Assembly: GCA_018881555.1 (NCBI GenBank)
Contig: JACAXG010000007.1
Span: 14,365,235-14,429,234, forward strand
DNA: 64,000 nucleotides
Source of the DNA: Amblyornis subalaris
Lineage: Eukaryota; Chordata; Aves; Passeriformes; Ptilonorhynchidae
Direction of reading: 5' to 3'
The notes below the pieces were generated by a model, which had not been told where the DNA came from, made no database searches, and saw only the letters and a list, made by a program, of their open reading frames with translations. Shown piece after piece: positions 51,807 through 64,000 of this stretch (position 1 is the first letter of the stretch; every line of letters starts with the position of its first letter). The translations under genes were made by a program, and so were the position numbers.

Positions 51807-52112
51807 AACTATTAACCCAGCACTGCCAAGCTCACCCCTAAACTNTGTCCCTAAGTGCCACATCTACATGTCTTCTAAATACCTCCAGGGATGNTAATTC
51901 AACCACTTCCCTGGGCAGCCTGTTCCAATGCTTGATAACCCTTTCAATGGAAGAAATTTTTCCTGATATCCAATCTAAGCCTCCCCTAGGGCAACTTAAG
52001 GCCATTTCCTGTCATCCTGTCANTTGTTACCTGGAAGAAGAGGCCACTTCACTCCAACCTCTGTTCAGGCAGTTGCAGAAAGCAATAGGGTTTCCCCTCC
52101 ACCTCCCTAGCC
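51807..52112 (-). mobile_element. CR1 LINE 3' fragment
   Basis: On the minus strand this is the end of CR1 ORF2 and the 3' UTR. It aligns by eye over most of its length with the left part of the CR1 at 62,039-62,887: both share CCAGCACTGCCAAG, the CCACTTCCCTG-GCA-CCTGTTCCAAT block, and the GGCCATTTCCT block. The outermost 40-50 bases with the ATTCTRTG tail, present in the other copy, are missing here, so the 3' end was lost or deleted after insertion. The 5' end stops near the GAGAAAAGGAAGC region. The two copies belong to the same or closely related subfamilies and have the same orientation. Confidence 0.9.
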
Positions 52113-55100
52113 ATAAGTATTTAAAATGTGTTTAAACTGTCTCCTGGAGGATATTTTGCTCTCTATTTTGGTGGTGTTATTATTATTGAAACCTCTGAAG
52201 CATGACAGAGGGAGGAGGGAGAGGTGGCAGGAAAAATCAGGCCATTTAGATCCAGAGCATGCTGGCATGCTGACCTCAGGGTACCACGCAGTAGGACACT
52301 GTGTAAAGNGGAAAACTGTCTTTTTACTTCCACAAAGAGAATGTTCGGGGAAGGAGGAGGGGGGTATTATCTTCACAGTGAGGTCAAAACCTGCTCTGTT
52401 GGTATGGTGTCTGGATACAGCTCTGAGCAGGCTTGATCACTGCAGGAGGAGGCACANCAGTGTTTTCTTCATATTGTGGTTGGACCGATTGCCCTGAATT
52501 ATTCCACCCTGATGATGTACATCTCCAGGCTTGCAGCATTCCTGCTGCCATCCCTTCAGTATGCAAACTCAGGCTAGCAGTTCTCCAATGCGGATAAGTC
52601 TCTATTTGTCAAATGTGATCATGCCCCAGGGCTCAGTCTTTCTCGTGTGTGCTAACACCCAAAAGGTAGGAATTCTCTATTTGTGGTGTCTGATGGTCTG
52701 CTTGGAAAAAATCCAGATGTGCAGAACCCTCTTGGAGTGATCCCAGGGTGACAGACTCATCACTGTTTCAGGTGTGTGGAGCTCCTTTCCTGACTGTTTG
52801 CAGCGAATTGCAGTACAGTACTTTGGATGCATTTCTTGACAGTTAGAAGCTGTGTCCAGCTTGGCACCNAACCACAGGCCAGATTTTATACCTGGCATTG
52901 ACACCACTGAAGTTTGTAGGACCTGAGTGTGGCCACCTGNGCCAGACTTTGTGAAACAGCATGTTATTCCTCTTCGTATGGAGTTACCATGTTACAGACT
53001 TCCAGCAAGGTGATGTCACTCATCAGATGCTTTGATTGGTGCTGGTACTCTTGGACAAAGAAGTAATGAAATGTGGAAAAGGGAAAGTAATAATCATCAA
53101 CCATAGAGTGACATTTTGAGAAATGTACCACCTGTGGGACTGGCCATCTCTTTTCAACCATGAGCCTTTAAACTGTGAATTAGTTTGTAACTTGGATCCC
53201 AAAGCATTCACAGACGTTTTGAAAGCGCTTTTCTGAAAAGGGTGAGACATCTCTACCCTGTCTTAGATGAGTGAACTTTTATCGCATTGAGGACCAACCC
53301 CTGTCCATTATAGATGCTGTACTAGTTCAATTGCCCTTGACCCTCTAAACAGAAAGCTCTGTGATCAGATCTCTTGATTAGGGTCCAGGTACAAAAATTA
53401 ACAAAATATTGTATAGGAAATCACTTCTGACTGCTTTTCTCAGTTAAATTGCCAGTGNATTAATTTCCCTGTCTTGCCCTTCTGGAATAGATGAGAACAG
53501 TCCTAATCAAAACTTTTGTCAGGTTAACGTCAATAAATTGGATTTCCTTCTTCCCCACCAACAACGTGGTAATGTTCTTCTTTCTGCAGAGTCATCAAAC
53601 AGAAAGGAATTTTCATCCTTCTCTTGACTATGAAAAAGAGAGGTAGGGGAAACCCAGATGCTCTGCAGTAGCTGCAGAAGCTGGACACCAATTATATTTC
53701 TCTAAGTAATCAGCAGAGAACTAATTTATCCTTCTTAAATGGAGGCCCATATGCTCATTGATTTTAGCCATACTGTAAAATCTGCTGGTTTTCGTGGTCT
53801 GTGTTGGAGAGTAAAGAAGGCTGGAGTGAATAAATGTGTTTGGCAATATTAAACCTTTTATTGTAGGAGCAGGACAGCATTTGTGATTGCTGAAGCTGTC
53901 AGGGTTTACTGCAACAAACTGAAACATTGAGGTAGAATGATCTGTGACCCAACAATTGTATAGATCTCTTATCAACCAGTACAGATGCTCTTTGCAGGTT
54001 TAGGGTCAGCATATTTAGATATTGCTGTATTAGGATGCTGCTGAGTCACATAAAGGCATTATTTCTTTCCTTGCTGTTAAATCTTCTGCCAGTCAATGAT
54101 GGCTTGACATTATATATGAAAGCTGAAGGACAAGGCTTAGATAAGTACATATCCTGGAAATAGCATATGTTCTTTAAATTTTTTTCAGTAATGTGAAAAA
54201 TTTCTTTACTGTGTGGATTGGTGCATTTGCAAGAAAATGTGTACCATATCTTCACTTTGTAAAATGATGCATGTTACTCAGAGATATTGGGTGTAGTTTG
54301 AGAAAGAAAGTATTTTAGAAAAGTAAGGATATGTGGATTTTGAGGAAAAGAGAGACCGTTTCAGGAAATATCTCAAGATGAAGAGGAACATGTGGTGGAC
54401 TTGTGGCTTGAAGTGCTACTGAGAATTGCCTCTCATCAAAGGTATTCACATGTGAGGATTACAGAANGTTGAATAATAGGGACATTTTAAATATGTCTTG
54501 CAAGACTGAAGATTTTTGGAAGGGAAAAAAATGTCTTGATGTTGACTTGCTCACTAGAGTATCTGTCATAACAAATGTAATTGTTACTTGCCTGTATTTG
54601 TGGAAGCACGAAGAGAATTTTGCAGTATGTTTCAAACAATTATGTTTCTATTCCATACGTCAATAACATATGTATGTTCATAATTTAGGCTAATTCAGGT
54701 GTCTGAGGACAACGCTGGTCGTTATAAACATCTTGGAATTTATTAACTGATATGACTATCATAAAGCACTATTTGACTGGAATTTATTAAACAATTAACA
54801 AATGTTTAATACCTCAGAGGGGACTGTCAAAGGTGAATGCTATTATCTAACCATGTCTAGACTACTTGTCAGGCTAGCAGAGGAATTGGCAAGTCTGCTA
54901 TTTTTAGTTAGGATTAAAATAAGTGACTTGAACTAGAAAGTGAAGTTTGTGATATCTAAAAATATCAGGTAATAAGCATATGTTTTATCTTTGAGTATGA
55001 TCTCTTTTTACCAAACTTAGAATTTATTGGAGTTGTGAGAGTTTAATATTCNCTCTAACTTTAATGAGACGTGCTGTGAGAGTGGTAGTGTATTACCACT

Positions 55101-58100
55101 GTGCAGTATTGAATATTTCAACTGTTGGTATGTATTTATTGGTAGTTCTTTGAATGTGTTCTTGGTGTCCTTTTCTGAGTGACTATGGTCAAGTCACAAA
55201 GTTTGCTGAAGTCATTGGGTGTCTCCTTTGATCCTGGTGACATTTGGATCATGTTGTAAACATTTCATGTTTTCCTGTAATTTCACTCTNCTTGCTTTAC
55301 CTTAGTGACATACTTGGAATGTATCCTGAAGTGCTCTGGGATCTAAAATGTGTCTTTGCTGCAGATGTCCTTGGACTCTTACTCTTGGCTTTGAAAAAGT
55401 GTTTAAGCATCAGGGCATTACGTAGCTCCAACAGACATTTACTAAGTTAATTACTAAGGTAGTTAATCCCAGTGAGGGTTTGGTGTAAACATCTATTGTC
55501 TATATGAAAATGTTTGGGTTTTTTTCATTATATTGACAAAACAAATATTAAAAATGGCTNATGATTTCTTACACTGAAGTAAATCAGAGTGTTCAAAATT
55601 CAGCTATAAAAAGGAGAAAGAATTTGTGGAAGTAAGACTTTCTATGAGCAATCAGCAGTATTACTCCTAATTAGTGTTCACATCAGGTTTACTACTTTGA
55701 ATGTCAGAAAAAGTTGAATACCTGTCTATACCTAGCAAGACATTGCANCTGTGCTAATTAGCACACAACCTACAATAGAGAGATTATGGGCTCACTGTAT
55801 ATTTTTCTACCAGAAAATACCTTTCTGTCACAGTCCAATCCAATTGAATGCCATTCTTATATAGGAACTTCAGGGAACTTAGGATGGAGTTGTTAGATTC
55901 CTGTTAGGTTTAGACCTTTGTTTTGTCTATAGTTCTGTACATTGGGCTTCCACTGATGTTTTTGTGTCCACTAGAGACAAAAGCAGAAATCTCTACATCA
56001 TACTACAGGTTTGGGTGGATTAGGGTGTGGTTACCTAAGAGGCATGGCTTTCGCACAGCCATCTTTCTACAGCTATTAACAGCAAACTTGACCAAGATTG
56101 CATATGGGAAATAGGAGTCAGGAATATGTGAGCTCCCTGCAGCCTCTGCCTTCGCACTTGGTTTGCAACACCTGCATTTGCCAGTGTCTGCCTTTTTACC
56201 ACCAGTGTATTTGACTCTCATATTCCTTGTGGCATGCACATTTGTGATAGTAAAACTGATCTAGTCTCCAATTAAAATAAGAAGCCCTACTGACTGCTAA
56301 GGTGACCCTGCAGCCCATTTCTGCCTTCAGCTTTGGAGAATTTAGTGCATTTTTTTATATTGATGTTCCTAAGTGTGTGTCTGTCACTGTTTCGTGCATC
56401 CAAGGAGTCAAGTCCAAAACTCTGGAAGTTAAGACAGTTATTAAAATGTAAATAAGAAGTTAGGACCTACCAAGTTTTGGTAGCATTTACCAAATTCTGA
56501 TTAGCTTTCTTTAACACTTTGAGGCACAAATTTTGTATTATTCAGTGTCATTGTACACCTTCCTAGTAGACTAGTACTGAATTTGTTCCCATGTGTTTGC
56601 CTGCTCTATTGATTGAATTCAGACACTGCATTCAAATAAGAGATGTGCTTAGGAGCTACAAAACATAGACTTTGGCTGCTTGTTTCCAAGCCTGGCATCT
56701 GTGTGATTGACTCTGTCGTCCTCTCTGACCCCTGGTCCAGCCCTGCTGCTAAGAGCTGCAGCAGCTGTGGAAGTGTCCAAAGGGGCTAGTGAAGGGTTAG
56801 ATGGCTGCTGGGTAATTATGCAGATGAGACTGTCAGGAATTTAGCTCCCTGTTTGATGTCTGGGAACATACAGCAAAATAGCAGTGTCATTTTTTTTTCA
56901 CAATCTCTCTGCAGACCACACATTTGTAATGGTTTTAAAACACCGCCTATAGGTGTTTTCTTGGAACATAAAAATAAGCTCGCATACCGTGGCTCCTGAG
57001 CCAGTATGTCCTGGTGGTGCTGTTACTTACACTTTATATTTTTGGGTCAGTGACATATAAGGCATTATACTTCGGAACTATTGGGTGTTAGTTAAAGACA
57101 GAAAAAAAGCTTTCTTTTTCCTCCACATAAAAGTATTACATTTATTTTCTTATTCCTGGGACAAATTAATCCAAGCCACTAAAATGGTATTTCATATTAT
57201 TAACAGAACTGGGTCTGTACCAAACCTCAGAGCACAGTAGTCCATGACCAGATGGGACTTCGTTTGTTTCTTTCCCTGGCACTTTTGTAGCAAGTTTTGC
57301 AACCCTTAACCAGCTGTCACCAGGGCTTGCACATCAAGATTTGGTCCCTTTCTGCTCTGGTACAAGAGCTCTCTGTTGGGCCCTGCAGTTCGTGTTCTTC
57401 TCCCATTAAGATCTNGAGTCTTCTGTGGTAGGAGAAGAGTTTTTTGAGGTAAAGCTCCTGCAAAACAGCAGTGCAGTGCATCTCAAACTGAAGTCTCTCA
57501 ATGGTGGTCCCTGGCCTCTGGGATTTTAAATCCAGAAATGTTAGGGGATGAAATGAGCTGTTCCTTAATGAAATATTTGAGAAGTGTCAGGCAAAACTAG
57601 AGTCACGTAGTGGGCTTGAGATGAGGATAACTTTGGTGGTGTGGTGTTTTGTGATGACTGCTCTGTCCGGTGCTGACAGGCAGCTCTAGCAGTTACCCCT
57701 CCTGCCTCAGAGCCAGTTTACTTTGGTGGCAGGTGATGCTAAAGAATGAGCGTTACCTGATGTCGGGTGCATCCTTGTGTTGCATCCTTCTGAGCAGCTT
57801 AAGCCAGCTATTGATACCCCTTCGGTGAGTTACACCTCACTCAGAGTCAGCTGCACTGCTGTGTATTTACCCTGCAAACTGCGGGGTGATGGATGAGCTG
57901 TTCGATCTGACACGGCACCAGTTAGCTTGCTCACCGGTAGCAGCAGACCTTTATTGGCTCCAGAACCTGCTGCAGCCTGGAATGTTGCTGAGTGTAGGAG
58001 CAGAGGGATCAAAAATCCTGCTGTGCATGGCAGAGCCACTGCAGGAGGGAGCCCACAGAAGTTGCTCTGTGTTTACTGAGACGTATGTATGTTCACGGAA

Positions 58101-61100
58101 GTGGTGAATGTGTTTCTCCTCATCAAAAAGTTTCTGTTTAAAAGTAAAACAACAATAAAATTTGGCATGCTGTCAGAACTTGATTTCATGACGGCAATAT
58201 TATAATAATGTTGACTTTTAATTAAATGAAGTTGACATATTTTAAGTCTGCAGATTAACCATCTGTTGCTGCATTAATGAATATCCTTCATGGCATCAGA
58301 TCAGGACCCATGTTTTGTTATGTTTTGCCTTTTTTTTTTTAATTTCCCCAGCTAGCTCTCTGCAACATATATTTGTTGATTAAAGCATGAAATATTGGCC
58401 AGAAGCAATTTGGATTAGGCACTTACCCACTGCTGGGAAATGAACTTTGTGTACAGGATTGGTATTTTTGCCCTTCTTCTAGGTTTAAATGTTTCCGAGC
58501 AAGAATTTTTGTTAATTGCCTTTACTACTTCTCTGTGCCAAATGCATTCCTTTGAACTACACCTTCTAATTCATGGCTTGTGAGGAAACCCTGTTAACAT
58601 ACATATTATATCTCTTGCATGGATAATCAAACTTGGAAGGTCTTCTGAATTTTTTGTGAAGGTGCAATGTTTCAAGTGACTGTGTTAAGTAAAATATCTT
58701 CATGTGTATGTTTTGTATATTACATTTCTATCTTCAGCACCAGATGTATTGTGCATAAAATAAATATTGTTTTGTAAAAATGACCCCTGCAACCAGGAGC
58801 TAAACAATATGCTGAGTTCCATAATGACAAAGAAGGTAGCCATAAAGTTGGTCTTATGCCATAATTTGCAGCTGCATCTTCTTTTGCTTTAGGTGTTTAT
58901 ACTGCTTATTATTGATAAGAATTTTCTGTTTACAAAAGGAAATAATTTTACTGCATCTTAACCTAGATGAACATTATTTGTCCTCTATCGCCCTTCTGTA
59001 GGGAGTTGTTTGGATATTGAATGTGCTTCCTTACTTATTTTAAGAATGTTATTTCTTTTGTAGATTTTTACTGTTTTCATTATCCATTGAGATAATTTTG
59101 TGAACACCAATTAACATGTCTTCCTTTCTTTGAATGCTGGNGATCCAACATTCAGTTTTGTTTCTCTTGGGAGGGAGCTTAAAGTAATGGCAACGGCCAA
59201 ACTGGTTTTCATGGAGCATTTCACTCTTACTTGTGACTGTGGTGATGGGGAGGNACAAGTCTTCTGTGAACAGCAGGTAAAGCTGTGGCTTCTTAGGTCA
59301 GACTCCTAATGTTGGTTCTGTGAGGAAAGCAGACCATGTTGAGCACATCTGAAACAAACAAGTCTGTACTTAATTTTGCAGTGTGTTTTTTCCAGCTCTG
59401 TGTTACAGATCTTGTGTTATATTCAGAACAAATGTTTTGGCTAATTAGATTTGTGTTGTTTGGTTTTGGGNTTTTTTTCCTCCTAACTAAAGGAAGTATG
59501 GTAGCTGACAGAAGCCTGTGGATAGCCTGATACACATCATGAATTTTGTTCACAAAGGATGTGCAGGTTCTTTTGGGATCTCAGTAAGGCAGAGACTTGA
59601 GGCTGATTGAGTTTATTGCAGAAGGAATAGAAGTATAAAAGTTGATAGCCATCTTATGTCACTTCTGATATGAAGAGAAGTAGTGGGAAAAGTGATAGTA
59701 AGCTTAAATCCCTTCTCATAGTGGGAACCTTGACTATCTCAACATCACAAGAATCTCTTTAAGTTGATCGTGCAATGCAGATCTTGTCTATGATGAGGCN
59801 TGTCAGCATTGTGGTCTTTGGATGTTTCATTGGAATTTCTTAGAAGTGAACATATTCATTTTTTCTGCTGTCGGGTGGAGAAATGTTGTGTATAGGTGTG
59901 CTGCTTAATATAAAGGAAAGCCANGGTGTGTAGAGTGCATCCTACACAATCCTAGATCACTCTTGGACTAGATGGGAACTACATACAGCTTCTTCCATTA
60001 GAAATTCCTCAGCTAAGTTTGTTCAGCAGCCACTGAGGTCTGCTGAGAGCTGCCCATTCCTGTGTATCTCCACAGGAACAAGTTAATAGCAAACACAGCA
60101 TATGCTCAGGTTACATAGCTGTTACTTCCGCTAGCATAAGTATCTCTACCAGCAAGGCTTTTGGTTATACCCTAGGTTCTGCCTGAAATCACTGTCTCCT
60201 CAGTACAACATTTTCTGCAGCAGCCCACTGCACATTTCTAGCTGGTTTGTGAAACAGTCAGATACAGCTGAGATGCCCTGGTGGAGCTGTTTGAGTGNCA
60301 TTGTGTTTGCCGATGAAAACCTCGTGGTGTAGTCCAGGCATTCCCTTGCAGCACAAAGAAGCTGAGGGATGAGCAGCTTTGATAGATGTCCTATTTTACT
60401 GAAGCCACCTCCTCTGCAGCAAGGGTCACAGTCTGACTCCTAGGATGAGGGACAGAGAGAGGTGGAGCGCTGTGCTTGAAGTCCCCTGGGAGAGGCCCTA
60501 ATGTTCTGATCATTTAAAATCCTTANAAGTCAGATGCTGTCTGAGTCAAGATAGATATCTGGCAAAATAATGAGGAAGAAAAGACAACCATGTCTAGGGC
60601 TTTTAAAGTCAGCAGTGCCATTTAATGTTAATTTTCCATTTTAAAAAGCAGCCTTTGAAAATATCTTCTATATATCTGCAGGGATACNGCATGGTATCTC
60701 CCATTAATTTGATTAATTAGAACATTTAATAATGTTCTACTGCAAACAGGACTCACTAGTTAGCTGCTGGTTTTATTCTAACATTTGAAGAAAAAAANCC
60801 CTCTTGAGTGTTAAAAAAAAACTATTAGAGGTTTGGAGGGTTTTTTTTAAGATGGGGAAAAAAGCTTTGCACTTTTGTTAGGATAAACATTGTTAGGGTT
60901 TGACATACACATTTTTCATGCCTAATAACTGATTGATATCATTCATCAGTATAATTTGAATCACTGTTATCCTGAAGGGAATTGCCTGATTAAAAATATT
61001 TATCTCTCAAGAAGATGAAAGAATGCCAACGTATAAAAGATTAGCAAGTCAAATTTTCTAAATTCAATGCAAAACCAGAAAGTAAAAGGTTTTCTTTTCC

Positions 61101-61400
61101 TCTTGCAGCAGCAGAGTGTAAGGAGCTAGCCTCCCCCTCACTGTATTTTCCCTGCGTTGGAAGGAAGAAGCTTAAGCTACTTGGTGAGCACTTCTAGTTC
61201 TTAAGATCTTCCCAGTAAACAAGCTGTCAATACTGATCAATCCAAATGCCAGTTCAGCTGCGAAAGGGCTTATGCCTNAGCTACTATTACCAACTTGAGA
61301 TAGAAATTAAATTCATATTCTTCTTATAGGTTTTTCTTCTCATTGTTGCCACCTGCTCAGACACATTATGGCAATTCCTCTGGAAGCAAAGACTTCACCC
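52113..61400. other. Non-coding stretch, no gene recognised
   Basis: The segment 52,200-53,260 is a little richer in GC and contains ORFs on both strands (plus 52126-52497, minus 52677-52907, 52964-53161, 53023-53250). I could not match any to a known protein, and stops interrupt every frame. A second GC-richer patch at 57,780-58,110 contains a 73-codon plus-strand ORF (57886-58107), again unrecognised. Elsewhere the sequence is AT-rich with short homopolymer runs. No splice-bounded exon is supported. Confidence 0.55.
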
Positions 61401-61830
61401 TGTGTCTGTCTGTCACTCTCTCAAATTCCCTCCCTTCAGCTCATTTAAATGGACTGCCAGCTGTATCAGAGAGCTGGTCTGTAGCTGCTGTCGCTTTGGA
61501 TGCAGTTTAACCCAGGCTGGTGCTGTGTGGTTTGACAACCTGAAGCTGTGGGAAAGATCTGTGAAAATTAATTGGGCTTCCACCAAGAAGGCAAGGTCAG
61601 GCTTCAGGGCCCTGGTCCTTTGGTGCTGGGCTCTGCAGCCTGCTGAAGGTCAGGGCTGTGACAGTGGCAGCACAAGTGAGAGCAGCTCTGTCCCAGCCAC
61701 ACTGGCTGCTCGGTATCGCAGGTGCCAAGGTGAGGGTAGACTAAAGCAACCTGTGGAGGCAAAACAATGGAGGTTGCCAGGGAAACCTCGGTTCTTGAAT
61801 CTGAGCGAACACAGAGTATGAAATATCGAC
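61401..61830 (+). other. GC-richer segment with unexplained 139-codon ORF
   Basis: The ORF 61402-61821 is the longest open frame in the window outside a recognised repeat. The encoded peptide is rich in Cys, Ser, Trp and Arg, begins without a signal peptide or membrane helix that I can identify, and matches no domain I know. Such frames occur by chance in GC-richer DNA, and the ATG has no special context. Alternatives are an exon of an unannotated transcript, a regulatory element with an incidental ORF, or a degraded repeat. I do not call it a gene. Confidence 0.2.
61773..61786. promoter_or_regulatory. X-box-like RFX site
   Basis: The 14 bases GTTGCCAGGGAAAC fit the imperfect palindrome bound by RFX transcription factors (GTTGCC, a two-base spacer, then GGAAAC). 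In animals such X-boxes sit upstream of ciliary and some immune genes. It lies at the end of the GC-richer segment. No gene start is supported here, so it may be a distal element or a chance match. Confidence 0.3.
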
Positions 61831-62038
61831 ATAAATATTGTTCTGCTTCATTTCCTGAGGATGTAAACTCAAAATAAATAAAAAAAGTTGTCAGGCTTTA
61901 TTGTTTCTATCTGCTCTGGAAATTCTGTTAATTCTAGCGTGATGAAATCTTGTCAACAGAGTTTNTATTCAAGTGCTGTGTACTTTTTGTGTTGCAAACA
62001 TGGGCACCTAGAGAGCAGAGCACATGGTTTATGGTTAA
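61831..62038. other. Short unique spacer before CR1
   Basis: AT-rich sequence that contains an AATAAATAAAAAAAG stretch near 61,874-61,888 and nothing else that I can name. Confidence 0.6.
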
Positions 62039-62887
62039 AATCATAGAATTGTTTAAGTTGGAAAAGACCTTTAAGACTATCAAGTCCAGCTGTTAATCCA
62101 GCACTGCCAAGTCCACCACTTAACCACGTCTATAAGCATGGACATTTACACGTCTCTTAAATACTTGCAGGAATGTTGACTCCACCACTTCCCTGAGCAT
62201 CCTGTTCCAATTCCTGATAACCCTTTTGGTGAAGAAATTTTTTCTTAGCATTCAATTTAAATCTCTTTTGGTGGAACGTGAGGCCATTTCCTCTTGTCTT
62301 ATTCCGTGTTTCGTGGGAGAAGAGACTGTAACCCACCTCACTACAACTTTCTTTCAGGTAGTTGTAAAGAGTGCTAAGGTTCCCCCCAGCTTCCTTTTCT
62401 CCAGGCTAAGCAACTCCTGCTTCCTCCAGACAGGGAGGACCAGATCCTTCCCCAGCTCCGTTGACCTTCTCTGGACATGCTGCAGCACCTCAGTGTCTTT
62501 CTTGTAGTGAGGGGCCCAGAACTGAGCACAGGACTCNAGGTGTGGCCTCACCAGTGCCAAGAACAGGGGGACAATCCCTGCCCTGGTCCTGCTGGCCACA
62601 CTATTTCTGATGCAGGCCAGGAGGCCGTTGGCCTTCTTGGCCACCTGGGCACACACTGGCTCATGTTCAGCTGGTTGCTGACCAGCAAGTCCAGGTCCTT
62701 TTCCATCAAGCCACTTTGCAGCCAAGCTGCCCCAGCCTGCACCACTTCGTGGGGATGTTGTGACCCAAGGGCAGGACCCAGAACTTTGCCTTATTGAACC
62801 TCATATAATTGGCCTTGGTTTATCGATCCTGCCTGTCCAGATCCCTCTACAGAGCTTTCCTACCTTCCAGCAGATCAACACTACTGT
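62039..62887 (-). mobile_element. CR1 LINE, 5'-truncated 3' end
   Basis: On the minus strand this copy runs from the end of the reverse transcriptase domain to the terminal CR1 repeat. It starts near 62,887 at a block reading LLEGRKAL followed by RDLDRQDRS, with a stop between. It continues to a 123-codon frame at 62354-62725 containing [19 protein letters not shown] and FWAPHYKKD, hallmarks of the CR1 ORF2 C-terminus, and then the 3' UTR. It ends at 62,039 in the CCAACTTAAACAATTCTATGA tail equivalent. The 5' end is a typical abortive reverse-transcription truncation; the 3' end is complete, with one ATTCTATG unit visible. Frameshifts show it is inactive. It is the best-preserved CR1 3' end in the window. 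Confidence 0.95.
62354..62725 (-). pseudogene. CR1 ORF2 C-terminal remnant
   Basis: A 123-codon open frame, interrupted by one ambiguous codon, encodes the region downstream of the reverse transcriptase core. The order of blocks ([44 protein letters not shown]) is the CR1 order. It lacks the catalytic core because the element is 5'-truncated. The ATG at its start is not a real initiation codon. Confidence 0.92.
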
Positions 62888-64000
62888 TAAGAAGTATGTC
62901 AGGACTCCAAAATGGCAATGTTAGAACTCCACATACAGCACATTTTTTTGTTACCTTCTTTTTAGCTTGTGCTGATTAGTACTGAGTTAGTAATTTATGA
63001 TTTGGTGGAGATAGCANATTGGAAGGTGGTACTTTGTAGTGAAAATTCACTGGCTGGAATATTTTGGTGAATAAACATAACGAAAGTTGATCCAAAAAGG
63101 TTACATTAAAATATGTCTAAGTAGTATNTAGCACTATGAAGGCATGCTGGTTTGGCATCATATTGCATTTAAAGTATNTAACATTACAGCATCCTTGTGA
63201 ACCTAAATTTGTTCTTGTGTGTGACTTTATTTTTTTAACTATCGGGTTTTGTTTTGCCTTAACAAAAACTGCAAGGTTGAACTGCAGACTTTTAGGTTTC
63301 TGTTCAGAAAGCCAAGCATGTCAGGAGGAAATAATATGAAGTGCTGCAGAGTCTGGTGGACATAGCTGGATGCAAAGTCTGCTGGTACACTTGTATCCTC
63401 TACTTGTCTGGGGTTGTTTTGCCTAGCAGTTCCCTNTTCTAGTGACTGGAGCAAGAGAAAAAACGTGGTAGGAGTGTGTTAGCACGGTGTGAAACCCCAG
63501 CAAATAACCCCTGTCCTGAGAAACTTCCTCTTTCATCTGTGGAAAAAACTGTGACTTAGGTGAGGACTATAGTACATGCAAAGACAATTATCATTGATTG
63601 CGTGCATGTCTGGCCTCAATTTCTTCTATGCCCCATTTATCTTTTAGGATGGAAGCTCATTATAAAAGGAAATAATATCATGGGAAATTGTCGCTGTACG
63701 ATTTTGACAGCCAGAAGGAATTTAGATAAATCCTTCATGTAGCCAGGCAGAAATACTTAAAGGTGATACAGAACTACATTTCTAAATGTGGAAAGCTACA
63801 AGTAAAATTCAGGGTCTTATTTTAAAATGTGGGATTGGAATAAAATTTTAAATTCTAGGTAAATGAAGAAAAGCTAGAGGAGGTACAGCTGTAACAACAC
63901 TCTGCTACAGCAAAGCTCATGTGTGTGGGTGTACTGAGGTAGTTTTGCCCTGTTCTCATTGATGAAACATGGACGTGGGTGAAATGGATCAAAGTCTGTT
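62888..64000. other. AT-rich non-coding right end
   Basis: No gene is recognised. ORFs are 60-71 codons and run on both strands across N positions. Sequence is unique as far as I can tell, with a T7 run near 63,229. Confidence 0.6.

Noticed and set aside
52126..52497. 123-codon plus-strand ORF
   Set aside because: It begins at the edge of a CR1 fragment, and its peptide shows no domain. Two N codons interrupt it.

Overview
This is AT-rich vertebrate nuclear DNA, almost certainly from a bird and probably from a passerine. The support is the repeat content: four insertions or fragments of CR1 LINEs, including the typical octamer-like ATTCTRTG tail, and one short chimera joining a tRNA-Ile-derived head to a CR1 tail. 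That chimera has the structure of the SINE known from zebra finch (TguSINE1). There is no bacterial-style gene density, no operon, no rRNA and no functional tRNA gene. Scattered single N bases mark ambiguous positions in the assembly.

Layout: bases 1-38,550 are unique, AT-rich sequence without a recognisable exon. Exceptions are a small CpG-dense island at about 842-1,141, a 55-base CR1 3' tail at 19,037-19,091, two small tandem duplications (13,762-13,816 and 23,005-23,048) and simple repeats. A tRNA-Ile/CR1 SINE lies at 38,551-38,694 (minus strand). A putative endogenous-retrovirus LTR or leader fragment begins near 41,973. A 2.6 kb degenerate CR1 LINE (plus strand, endonuclease and reverse transcriptase remnants) occupies 46,569-49,210. 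A 0.3 kb CR1 fragment (minus) is at 51,807-52,112. A 0.85 kb 5'-truncated CR1 (minus) is at 62,039-62,887. A GC-richer segment at 61,400-61,830 holds the longest ORF not explained by a repeat and an X-box-like motif.

No host protein-coding gene could be supported. The window reads as intergenic DNA or the inside of a very large intron. All recognisable coding potential belongs to dead retrotransposons, and the remaining short ORFs look like chance. No new multi-gene system is visible. The most informative items are the SINE chimera, the catalytically broken CR1, the CpG island near the left edge and the possible LTR.
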